NCBI GenBank assembly: GCA_963377175.1
Contig: CAUJNA010000855.1
Coordinates: forward strand, 1-64,000
Direction: 5' to 3'
Source: Effrenium voratum
Taxonomy: Eukaryota; Sar; Dinophyceae; Suessiales; Symbiodiniaceae
DNA: 64,000 nucleotides
Shown here: positions 21,215 through 30,619 of the stretch, one piece after another
Position numbering within the stretch: the first letter of the stretch is position 1
Layout of the letters: each line of letters starts with the position of its first letter
Notes under the pieces: generated by a model
Told to the model about the DNA's origin: nothing
Database searches by the model: none
Seen by the model: the letters and a program-made list of their open reading frames with translations, nothing else
Position numbers and translations under genes: made by a program

Positions 21215-21852
21215 CTTCTCGCACCAACTGCTCCGTGCCTGTCTCCAAAATCGGGCGCGGAGGAGTGTAAGGACATCAGCAATTGTTGGATTTATCGAGT
21301 CGGGTGGCTCCGCCTCAGCAAAAGAATTTCAAATCAGGCAGATATGAGCAGGTACATCTAAAATTGAACAATAGAAGGGGATGGAATGGCAGCACAACGG
21401 GCCAAACCATCGAACAGGAACTCTGCCCGTGGATGCAAAGCCGGGAATGTATGGTTGAACTCACTGCATCAAAGAGAACATTCACAGAATGCACTTGGGC
21501 CTTCAGCAGCCAGGACCCCAATGGGTGCAGAGACATAAAGACATCAGAGTTTGCCCTCCCTCTCCCCGACGGCAGAAGGGCAGGTCTTGCTCTTTGAAAA
21601 GCAAGCTGAAGGCAATGACAAAATCACTCACAAGGATCAACGGCACGTCTCAATCAATGTTGACCGGCAGGAATGACCGACCTCCCCGAATGGCAAGGAA
21701 TGGCAACCATCCGTTCATGGGGGGCTCCATACCGAGCCTGCCAACGACACGAACCGCCGCAATCTGCAAAAATGCTATCTTGGGATTTCCTGGTTCTCTG
21801 GATGCGATCAGGGCAGCCCCACCAAAACCATGTGCGGGCCGCGCGGGGAATT

Positions 21853-22392
21853 TCAGAACCGCACGCAACGATCAGAGTCCCAGAACGCAGCCGGCCGGCG
21901 GAAGCGACCGACTCCGCCCGCCTCGGACTCCTTCGTCCGGCCGCTTGCCTTCGCCTCCTTGACCTCCGCCTCCTGCACCTCCTTCTTCGCTTCCTGAACC
22001 TCCTTCTTCGCCTCCTGGACCTTCCTCTCCGCCTCCTGAACCTCCTTCTTCGCCTCCTGAACCTCCTTCTTCACCTCCTGGACCTTCCTCTCCGCCTCCT
22101 GGACCTCCTTCTTCGCCTCCTGCACCTTTGTCACATTGCCCGAGTCCTCCGCCGTCTCCAAGACGGTGGCAGCTCGAGCGAGACGCCTCACCGCCATCGC
22201 TTCCTGCTCCTGGGCGCTTTCAACCTGCCGCTGGGCGCTCTCAACCTGCCGCTGGCCCGTCTTCCGCTGCTGTCGCGCCAGGAGCAGGTCCTGCCCAGGC
22301 CGACTCCCACGCCGAGCGCTCGAACATGCTCGAACGGACGGCCTCCTCCAATGGCGTTTTGGCTGCTTTGGCCTGAAAAGCACCCACAACAA
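21853..22392 (-). CDS. Coiled-coil repeat protein, uncertain
   Basis: A 179-residue open frame whose centre is ten or so 7-residue repeats of the type KKEVQEA / ERKVQEA, a perfect heptad pattern expected to form a long coiled coil, preceded by a basic Arg/Gln-rich part with RQVESAQ repeated. The underlying DNA is a CCTCCTTCTTCGCCTCCTG minisatellite, so the ORF may be a product of repeat expansion. It lies upstream of the P-loop ATPase on the same strand, 640 bp away; it might be an exon of that gene or unrelated. No function assigned. Confidence 0.35.
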   Translation of the reverse strand: MLWVLFRPKQPKRHWRRPSVRACSSARRGSRPGQDLLLARQQRKTGQRQVESAQRQVESAQEQEAMAVRRLARAATVLETAEDSGNVTKVQEAKKEVQEAERKVQEVKKEVQEAKKEVQEAERKVQEAKKEVQEAKKEVQEAEVKEAKASGRTKESEAGGVGRFRRPAAFWDSDRCVRF

Positions 22393-23960
22393 ACGTGCAT
22401 TTTGAAAATGTCACGAAAGCGCAGCGTTCTGATGCACATGTCCCCCAGGCCTCGGCATTGTTGTCCTGGCAACTGCAATCGTCCAAACTTGCAAGCTTTG
22501 GGTCCGAAGGTCCTCTCGTGCCCTGGCACGCAAGGCGACTCCAGCATGCAACCAGCGCTGGCTCGATGCCTCACTAAGCTCGCAGGATGCGAAAAGGGTC
22601 AATCTGCTTGCGTTAGTGGACAAATCTGAAGATTGGGCCGGTGCGCCGTTGCGGTCCTCGCATCACAGCACAAGCAGGAACATTCGCAAAGAGGGACTTC
22701 ACGGTCCTTCCGACCGGGAACTCCTCGCGAAAACTCGTGGGCGGCGGACAGGGACTCCTGAAGCCCGAACGAGTCAGCTGCCAACCCCTCAACGTTCCCA
22801 AGACCCAGGCCGTGCTCGGCCACTGCAATGAGCAGCGCCAGCGCATTCCCAGGCTGAGGCACGCACCTTGCAAAACCACACAACAAACAGCGCAGCATAT
22901 CAGCTTGCGGGCCTTGGCTTTTTATCCTGGCCCTCATCACAGCCATGGCCATTCCTGAACTTCACGGGCCTGCAAGGCCAATCCTACCGCTGGATACGTC
23001 GGCAATGTGTGCCCAGTGCCTTCAAGCATTTGATGAGCACTCTTGGGCGGCGGACGACTTCTTGCGTGCCAACATGTCCTTGCTGCTTCGTGTCATGTTG
23101 GTCCGCGTGTTCACGACCCTACGCGGCTTGTTTACTAGCACTCTGGTTGCCGCTGGCGCTGCTGGAGCCGTCAAAGACGCCACCTTGCCGATGCCCTTGC
23201 ACTGGACTGACACTCAAAGCTCCTTTCGCTCCCCGAATGCCCCAACTTGCCTGTACAGTCACAAAGATCAACTATGCTATCTCGCCGCCGGGGGTCAAAA
23301 GGTAAGGGTCTGCCAATACACTTCAAGAGCATTGTGAACTTCGCATGGAGGCGGACACTGCTGATTTTTACATGGCTGGCATCCTTCATGGAAGAAGAGC
23401 GTGTCCCCGGCCTCGGCACTGTTGTCCTGGCGGCAGCCGGCAAAAGATGCGAACAGGCTTCGGGCCGGAGGAGTCCTCTTGCGCAGCCCCGGCGAGCCGA
23501 GCGACTCCGGCATGCAACGGGTGCCGTTTTGCCACCTGAGAGAGCCAAAGTGCAATTTGCTTGCGCCTGCGGGCAACTCTGAGAACTGGGCCGATATGCT
23601 GTCCTGGCACTCAGCACGAAACAAGAACATGCAAAGGAGGGACTTCATGCTCCTTCAGCCCAGGAACTCCTCGAGCAAAGTCCTGGGCGGCGGCGACAAG
23701 GGACTCCTGAAACCCGAAAACCTTCGAAAAAAATATGTGTCCCAAGACCCAGGCCGTGCTCGGGTGCACGAGCAGCGCCAATGCAATCCCGAGAAGGCAG
23801 AGGCACATACCTGGCCGCTGCCTACCGCGGGCACGGTAGCGTCACAAGCTTGCCAGCCTCGGCTTTTGGTCCTGGTCCGCATCATCGCCATGGCTATTCG
23901 AAAAGCGCTTGAGCGGCCTGCGATTCCTCAAGCACTGGCACCAGACCCATCGGGCAACCA
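22390..23960 (+). repeat. Diverged direct duplication of about 550-600 bp
   Basis: 22390-22960 and 23340-23900 share, in the same order, GGCCTCGGCA.TGTTGTCCTGG, GGGACTTCA.G.TCCTTC, GGGACTCCTGAA.CCCGAA and CCCAAGACCCAGGCCGTGCT, with indels between. Between them lies unique GC-balanced sequence. Short ORFs on both strands are not conserved between the copies, which argues against coding. Confidence 0.7.
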
Positions 23961-24261
23961 TTGCGAGCTGTTGTTGTGTCAGTGTTGATGAGTACCCTCG
24001 AGCCAAGTTTCCAGAGCAAACACAAGATTGACTGGCTTCTTTGGCAACACCAACGCACTGGTTGGATGCTCCTCCTCCTTTTCACTCGCGGCCTGAAGGT
24101 CGGTCGGGCCAAGCCTTGCAAGGCTTCGCAGCGTCCATCCTTCAGACTGGCTGACCCACATCCTGCCGCTGCATCAAAGTCCAAGCGAGATACCAAACTG
24201 GCCTGCCTGCAAAACAAGCAGCCGAAATCGGCACCGGGCCGCCAGGGGCTGAAGGGCGGGG

Positions 24262-25377
24262 GTTTCTGGGGTCCCTGGTCCCTGGGATCACTGGGGCCTC
24301 TGGGGCCCTAGGGTCCCTACATTCCCTAGGATCCCTAAGGTCCCTAAGGTCCCTAGGGTCCCTAGAGTCCCTGGGGTCCCTGCACACGTGTGCATCAGAC
24401 GTCTCGCCAAGGCCCCAGAGTGCGCTCATCCCTATCAACGCACGGCGGGTTCAGGGACCTTGGGGACCTTGGGGACCTTAGGGACCTTAGGGACCTTAGG
24501 GACCTTAGGGACCTTAGGGACCCTAGCCCTAGGGACTCCGAGGACTTCAGGGACCCAGCGACCCAGGGACTTCAAGAGATCCTTGGTGGCCCCAAGGGTC
24601 TTGGGGCTTGAAGGGATCTTGGCAAGAACTTCACGCCGGGTACCACTCAGCCTGGGTCCCTACATTCCCTAGGGTCCCTAAGCTCCCTAAGGTCCCTAGG
24701 GTCCCTAGAGTCCCTGGGGTCCCTGCACACGTGTGCATCAGACGTCTCGCCAAGGCCCCAGAGTGCGCTCATCCCTGTCAACGCACGGCGGGTTCAGGGA
24801 CCTTGGGGACCTTAGGGACCTTAGGGACCTTAGGGACCTTAGGGACCCCTAGCAACCCTGCAAACCCTACCCTAGGGACCCTAGGGACTCCGAGGACTTC
24901 AGGGACCCAGCGACCCAGGGACTTCAAGAGATCCTTGGTGGCCCCAAGGGTCTTGGGGCTTGAAGGGATCTTGGCAAGAACTTCACGCCGGGTACCACTC
25001 AGCCTGGGTCCCTACATTCCCTAGGGTCCCTAAGCTCCCTAAGGTCCCTAGGGTCCCTAGAGTCCCTGGGGTCCCTGCACACGTGTGCATCAGACGTCTC
25101 GCCAAGGCCCCAGAGTGCGCTCATCCCTGTCAACGCACGGCGGGTTCAGGGACCTTGGGGACCTTGGGGACCTTAGGGACCTTAGGGACCTTAGGGACCT
25201 TAGGGACCTTAGGGACCCTAGCAACCCTGCAAACCCTACCCTAGGGACCCTAGGGACTCCGAGGACTTCAGGGACCCAGCGACCCAGGGACTTCAAGAGA
25301 TCCTTGGTGGCCCCAAGGATTTTGGGGCTTGAAGGGATCTTGGCAAGAACTTCACGCCGGGTACCACTCAGCCTGGG
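24262..25377 (+). repeat. Three tandem units of about 350 bp with GGGTCCCTA-type minisatellite cores
   Basis: Units begin at GTCCCTACATTCCCTAGG (about 24312, 24655, 25009), include GCACACGTGTGCATCAGACG, CAACGCACGGCGGGTTCAGG, a (GGGACCTTA)n block, and GGCAAGAACTTCACGCCGGG. The palindrome CACACGTGTG recurs in each unit. Variation lies mostly in the number of GGGACCTTA units. Confidence 0.9.
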
Positions 25378-25379
25378 CA

Positions 25380-25790
25380 TTCTCCAGCATCATAGGGTCA
25401 TGCAAAAACACAAAATGCCGAAGCCAAGACACACACACACGCACACATTGCAAATGGGCCACAACACCACAACATCATCTCCCAACTACAAACACGGATG
25501 TAGAAAACACCATGTAGAGACATACCAACATAAAGGCACAAAGACATAAAGATATAAAGATATAAAGAGAAAGGTATAAAGATACAAAGATATAAAGATA
25601 TGAATTTGTAGAAATACAAAGATATAAATATATGAAAATTCATAAAGAAATACAAATACGTAGAGATATGAAGATATAAATGTATGAAAATAAATAGATA
25701 TGAGTACACGAAGATAAATAGATGTATGGAAAGTTGCTCGAATGGAAAAACAACAGAAGCTTTGCCCTTCCGCGCGTCTTTGTGTCCCCT
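25380..25790. repeat. Dispersed AT-rich repeat, copy B
   Basis: Second copy of the repeat at 13530: TCTCCAGCATCATAGGG, CCCAACTACAAACACGGATG and CATGTAGAGACATA, followed by an AAAGATATAAAGATA-type stretch to about 25700 and AATGGAAAAACAACAGAAGC near 25741. It again sits beside the 9-bp minisatellite. Confidence 0.75.
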
Positions 25791-25875
25791 TGCGTGGCAA
25801 GCTGCAACTAACCGTAGCTTGAGAGATGACTTCACACTTCACAGGATCTCTTGCCCCCAAGACCCAGGGTTGCTG

Positions 25876-26070
25876 GGGTCTAAGGTCCCTAGGGTCCGTA
25901 AGGTTTCTGGGGTCCCTAAAATCCTGAAAACGCCGTGTGTTGACAAGGATGGATGCACTTTGGGAGAAGGACGTTGTTTCATGGCACCTGCAGCGGACGC
26001 ACGCGTGCCCAGGGACCCAGGGACCCCAGGGACCCCAGGGACCCTAGGGACCCCAGGGACCCTCGGGACG
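25876..26070 (-). repeat. Minisatellite CAGGGACCC/GGGTCCCTA block
   Basis: Degenerate GGGTCCCTA units at 25876-25920 and CCAGGGACC units at 26005-26065, in opposite orientations, around a short unique segment. Confidence 0.85.
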
Positions 26071-26079
26071 GACCGTCAG

Positions 26080-27060
26080 GGCCTCACTGGGTCAAAGGTC
26101 AAGGGGGCTGACAGATTGGTGACAAAGATCAAATGACAATAACCTGCACGGGACCTCTTGGCCATGACAATGGAACGCGGCGAGGGCCCGGGCGGAACAG
26201 CTCGAGGCGCAAGCTCAAAAGTTCGGAGTGCCTGAGCGCCAGGAAAAAAACAACGATTTCACACTGCCTGACTTACAAAAAACCTGACAGTACGACTTGA
26301 CGGGGTTGGGGCAATCGCTCTCAAAGTCAAGGGTTCACCAGGTTGGAGAGACAATACAAAATGCGGGCCTGGCTCAACGAGGTCACGATTTCCAAAGATA
26401 CACGGGCCTGACGGCGCGGCTTGACGGGGTTGGGAAAAGCACACAAAAAAGCAACGCAAACCACTTGGGCCTCACCGGGTCAAAGAGATCAAGGTTGGGC
26501 CCAACCCTGAAAGCTCAGTTGAAATCCGCGCATCAACACTGACGGCGCAATCAGCAAAAAGGCCCAGGCAGAACGTCTTCGAAGTCGCGCAAATCCTGGC
26601 ACGGGACGGGGGGGGGTGTCCGGGCCTCGCTAGGCCAAAGATCAGGGGGCCTGACAGATTGGCGAGTTGGGACCCAAACCTCAAAGATCAGTTGGCATTG
26701 ATGGCCATGACAACGGAAGCAGCGAAGGCCCGGGCAGTATGCCCCGATGTCAAAACAAAGCCTGGCACGCGAAAACACGACCTTCAAAATCCAGGACCAA
26801 ACCTGAAACACTGCTCAAAGGCCGAGTTGACACCAATCCGCACAGGTGCCCAGCCAAAGAGTCCCCAGTAGCACGAATTTGATCCACCTGCAAGCGGCCA
26901 ACAAAAAGTGACAAAAAGGCAACTCGCGGCGCTGCGAGAAGATCTGCACGTCGAAGTCTGGGCACAGGGCACGTGAGGTCAAGAAAAACTGTGAGTCTGA
27001 AACCACGCCTTTGCACCCGCAAGCGGTTCCCTGCCGCCCCGGACCCCAGAGTGTCCCCGA
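26080..27060 (+). repeat. Dispersed repeat D, imperfect tandem copies
   Basis: Three or four imperfect units of about 200 bp, each with GGGCCTCRCTRGGYCAAAG, GGGGGCCTGACAGATTGG or a variant, and AAGGCCCGGGCAG. The right part (26700-26940) matches the minus strand of 16860-17070. No coding potential is supported. Confidence 0.65.
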
Positions 27061-27317
27061 ATCTCGCCTTCACAAGGCTCACGTGCTTGGGGAAGCTCTT
27101 TCCAAACACGACCGACAACGTGAAAATCGTGAGCCGGCAACCTGTCATGCAAAATCACGCTCAAAAACCACGCAAAACTGAATTTACGGAAAAACAAACA
27201 AAAATGTGTTTTTTCCGGAAATGGCGGCCCTCGAGCCGCTTGAGCCAGGGCCGTCCCTTTGGTCGGACCATTTTGTTGTCCGCCCTATAGGAAAAGGACC
27301 GGCAAGCAAAAGTCCAG

Positions 27318-27825
27318 ATGACTACCATCGCCACTAGCTTCGCCCTGGGCGAGGTGCAGACGAGCCCCAAGGGCGCCATCGTCTGGCAGTCCGCGTGGAC
27401 TCACGTCCTCTGGGAGCCCAGCGGCAGAACGCCTGCCTTGCGATGGAAAGGGATTCCGAGGCCTGGGCGGCCTGGGAGGAATTCGAGAAGAGGTGCGTTA
27501 ACGAGCTGTCTTCGCGGTCGAGCCGCATTTGGGGCGACTACGGCGATGTGAAGGACAGGTGGCAGAGCTGCCTCAAGGAGTCCCGACAGGGAACGACCTT
27601 CCTGAAGTGACCGACGGCAGCAAGATCCAAGGTTGGCGGGCTGCGAGTCCCAGGCCCCTCGAGGCCGCCGGGGTCGCGTTCGCTTACGTCTGACATCCAC
27701 GATAAACAGAACGCAGTTTCGGAAGGGGCAAGAGTCCCCGCCCGTGCCGGGGTTCACCTGCAGGTCGCGGACCTCCACCAGGCCGCATTGCTTGCCCATG
27801 ATCCAGACCTGCCAAGCCTCGACGC
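27318..27825 (+). pseudogene. Family S (possibly ssDNA-binding) gene, copy 2, internally inverted
   Basis: The N-terminal two thirds read on the plus strand: MTTIATSFALGEVQTSPKG, VWQSAWTHVLWEP, then in another frame NACLAMERDSEAWAAWEEF to FLK (27608). The C-terminal part, corresponding to WIMGKQCGLVEVRDLQV, is on the minus strand at about 27700-27825, together with the 3' flank found beside copy 1 (TTCGCTTACGTCTGA). Compared with 16199-16726, one part has been inverted within the gene. It cannot encode a full protein. Confidence 0.7.
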
Positions 27826-27864
27826 AACAGCGAGGCCCCGGGGCACCCAGGGGACTTAGGGGGC

Positions 27865-28473
27865 CTAGGCGGACTTACGGGGCTCCTCGATGACGGCGTC
27901 CAGCTCGTGCTGGTTGCGCAGCCTCCAGCAGCAGAGGAATTGCATGTTGACCCGCACGGCTGCGCTGATGAGCCTCAGCTTCTGCGAGCTCACCCAGGTG
28001 CTGATCTGCATGTGACGGCCTCGGATGAAGAGCGTGTCAAGGGCGCCATGCGGCTTGTGGAGTTGCGGCGTGTCAGCAAAGTCGTCGATGACTACAAGCA
28101 CCTGGTACAGTTTCTTCATTTCCAACTTCTTGGACGCTTCCGTGATCTTGCGCTGCTGCTGGATGATGCGCCGCAAGGCGGACTCATCCCACTCGTCCCA
28201 GTAAGCCTGCTCACGCTCCGTGTTCACCCCCAGGTCCTGCTCGATGTACTTCTTGACGGGGATCCAGCCATCGATGTTGACGCTTGGGCTGAAAACGTAG
28301 ATCCGCTCAAACACGCCCTTGTACTGCTCCAGGATGAGACTGATGAGCGCCACAGTTTTGCCCGACTTGCTGGGCCCAAGGAAGATGCCCGTGCATGGCA
28401 CAAGGGGCACCACGGGGTCCGAGGCTTGCTTGCTGGTGTACTCAGGCGTGGGGAAAAGCTTGATCTTCCCCAT
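27865..28473 (-). CDS. Genome-packaging ATPase (FtsK/HerA, A32-like), C-terminus truncated
   Basis: The ATPase that drives DNA into capsids in Polintons, virophages and nucleocytoplasmic large DNA viruses. From MGKIKLFPTPEY: Walker A FLGPSKSGKT (about residue 37), IYVFSPSV, Walker B YQVLVVIDDFAD (about residue 130), and the downstream GRHMQISTWVSSQKLRLIS segment with its Gln, typical of this family, followed by the arginine-containing CCWRLRNQHELDAVIEE. The frame then ends within about 10 residues beside a GGGGCACCCAGGGGACTTAGGGGG tract, some tens of residues short of usual family length, so the end is probably lost. Unlike most viral genes here, this part is uninterrupted. It faces away from the capsid gene at 29.2 kb. 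Confidence 0.9.
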   Translation of the reverse strand: MGKIKLFPTPEYTSKQASDPVVPLVPCTGIFLGPSKSGKTVALISLILEQYKGVFERIYVFSPSVNIDGWIPVKKYIEQDLGVNTEREQAYWDEWDESALRRIIQQQRKITEASKKLEMKKLYQVLVVIDDFADTPQLHKPHGALDTLFIRGRHMQISTWVSSQKLRLISAAVRVNMQFLCCWRLRNQHELDAVIEEPRKSA

Positions 28474-28499
28474 TCGTCCTTTTGCGTTACGCAAGTTCC

Positions 28500-29040
28500 G
28501 GAAGCCGGCAGCTGAAGTATACGCGCTGGCCTATCTGCGGCTGCCCTATCTCAGCACAGCAATGCAATCCTGTTGCCGGCGCAGGATTGACGGAGACGCA
28601 ACCCAAGGCTCACATGCAGCAAATGAGGCCAAGAGATTCCAACCTGCTCTGAGTTACCGTTGCGCTTAGGAAGCACTTATCATGCTTTTCGAGCCACAAA
28701 GCTCCGCAACAGAAACGCACTTACAAGGCCAGAAACAGCACTTTAAGCCCGGGCAACTTAAACTTCCGAGACGCACAGAATGCGACTAGGACCCGTTTTG
28801 CCTGCATATTGTTGCAAGCTGAAAACCCTTGCAGAAATGCAAGCAGAAGGGCTGTGGCCGCACCGCGCAAAACCACCAAATTTTCGCAGAATCCACATTT
28901 GCTGAATGATAACCTCTGAAGATGCGCTGTGAGCGGTTTTAGATTTCACAAATAACAGAGAGAGCCACTCAGCCCCAGCACTTCACGCTGCGCTCCGCAG
29001 CAGCACTTCAGGCAGCCCCGCAAGCAGCCGCGCCTCCTCA
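28500..29040. other. Intergenic region between packaging ATPase and capsid cluster
   Basis: No gene, repeat or RNA recognised. It could hold divergent promoters for the two viral transcription units; no defined element was found. Confidence 0.4.
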
Positions 29041-29041
29041 C

Positions 29042-29191
29042 ATGGCTTCAGAGTCCAGGCGCAGACCAACCACCGCCCCGCCCCTTCTCTGGGTTCCAGC
29101 CGAACTCCCGGGCAAGCTCCCGCAGCTCAGGACGCCAGAGCCGCCTCCTCCGCCGAGCTACGACCAGCTGGCCCGAGACATCGAGGCGTAG
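29042..29191 (+). CDS. Small proline-rich protein with PPSY motif upstream of the capsid gene
   Basis: A 49-codon ORF (ATG at 29042, TAG at 29189-29191), 46 bp before the capsid gene start. The protein is basic and proline-rich at the start, then has PEPPPPPSYDQLARDIEA at the end. PPxY is the classic ligand of WW domains and serves as a late-domain-type motif in several virus families. Position next to the capsid gene suggests a minor structural or assembly protein. The ORF is short and could be fortuitous, but its intact frame amid broken neighbours and its clean motif argue for a real gene or gene end. Confidence 0.45.
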   Translation: MASESRRRPTTAPPLLWVPAELPGKLPQLRTPEPPPPPSYDQLARDIEA

Positions 29192-29237
29192 ACTCTCCTT
29201 TGCCGTACGAGCGAAAATGCGCTACATGTAAAGAAGC

Positions 29238-30486
29238 ATGGAGGTAGTCACAGCCGGAGCGCAGGATGAGTTGATGCAGAGCCTGGACTACAAGCTGAAA
29301 ACCAGCAACACCAACTACGTGACCGCACGGCACGACGTGCAGTATTTCCCCAGCTCGCTGAGCTCCTTCTCTCCCGCCACCTCGAGGGCTGCCGCATTCC
29401 GCTGACCAGCGGCACCTTGTTCATCGACCCCGAGTCTATCAAGATCGCCTTCAGAGTCAGAAACACGGACGCCACCAACCCGCTGGCGCCGGCCACTCCG
29501 AACCCAGCCTGTTTCATCCAGAGGATCCAGGTCTTCGCCAACGGCCAGCGCTGCGACGACATTAACTACGGCCGCACCGTGGCCGTGCATGACCTGCTGA
29601 AGGGACGCGAGTACAACCAGAACAAGGCCGTGGAGGGCTTCGACGAGGTGAACGACCCCGGACGTTTTGAGCGGTGAACCAGAGCGGCTACGCGGACGTG
29701 CTGCTGCGCCCCACCATGGTGGGCATCCTGCGCTGCGGGAAGATGCTGCCGCCGCAGCTGAACCTGGTGATAGAGATCGAGTTTGCGGACGCCACGACTG
29801 CGCTGTGGTCTGAGAACGCCGGGGCGCACCCGGCGGGAGCCACGCTGAGCACCGACTTCGAGATCCAGAACGTCCGAGTTCTGGCCTCACAGGTCGTCCT
29901 GGACTCTGCGCTGGTAGAGTCCTTCAACCGCGTGCTCCTCTCAGGAAGGTCGCTCGTGTTCAGCTAGCCCACGGTGCACACGCAGCAGTCCACGGTGCCT
30001 CCGGGCGTGGCGGAGCACAACGTCACCGTGGCGCGCGCCTTCACGAAACTCATGGGAGCGTTCGTGACTTTTTGGGACAACGACTGCTGGCCAACCCGGG
30101 GCAGGACGTGGCCCCCATCGGAGCGGCCAGGCAGGAAGACAGTCTCCTGAAGTCGCAGATGCAGCTGGGCAGCCTGCAGTACCCGCACAACCCTATGAAG
30201 GGAGCCTCGGAGCACTTCCACTTCCTCTCGGTCCTTGCGGGGACCTACGACGACACGGCGCGCAACATCGACATCGACCGCGCTGGCTACCTGCGCCACA
30301 GCTTCATCGCGGGCTTCCCGACAGAGCGAGTGCAAGATGCCCCTCAGTGGCGTCAGCACTCGTTCGGGCGACCTGGCTCGGTTCACCTTCAAGGCGCTCG
30401 ACGGCACGATGACGGATGTGTTCATCCACCTGATAGCCTCTCAGCTGGTGACGCTCTCTGGCACAGGAGTCTCCGTGCTTGACTAG
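29238..30486 (+). pseudogene. Major capsid protein, Polinton-like (double jelly-roll inferred)
   Basis: Starts MEVVTAGAQDELMQSLDYK at 29238. In successive frames follow IPLTSGTLFIDPESIKIAF, CFIQRIQVFANGQRCDD, GYADVLLRPTMVGILRCGKMLP, LNLVIEIEFADA, FEIQNVRVLASQVVLDSA, ARAFTKLMGAFVTFWDND, NPMKGASEHFHFLSVL and FTFKALDGTMTDVFIHL. These blocks fit the capsid protein of Polinton-like viruses and adintovirus-like elements, where it forms the pseudo-hexameric capsid shell. Breaks: frame changes near 29360, 29673, 30075 and 30330, and an in-frame TAG at 29965. Reconstructed length is about 415 residues, at the short end for double jelly-roll capsid proteins. The last stop is directly followed by a second stop and a tRNA-like sequence. 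Confidence 0.75.
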
Positions 30487-30489
30487 TAA

Positions 30490-30560
30490 GGGTCCATAGC
30501 TCAATTGGAAGAGGCTCTGCAGCTCTGAAGCTTGCAGACCGCAGGCTCGATTCCACCCGG
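30490..30560 (+). repeat. tRNA-like sequence (SINE head or tRNA relic)
   Basis: GGGTCCATAGCTCAATTGG resembles a tRNA 5' end with A-box (TAGCTCAATTGGAAGAG), followed by a plausible anticodon arm and the B-box GGCTCGATTCC. The acceptor stem does not close properly, so it is probably a tRNA-derived element. It begins 4 nt after the capsid stop codon. Confidence 0.55.
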
Positions 30561-30619
30561 GCGCGGATCATTTTTGCAGGCGAGTGCCCTTGGGAATTCT
30601 TTTTTCTTCCTTGAGCCGA

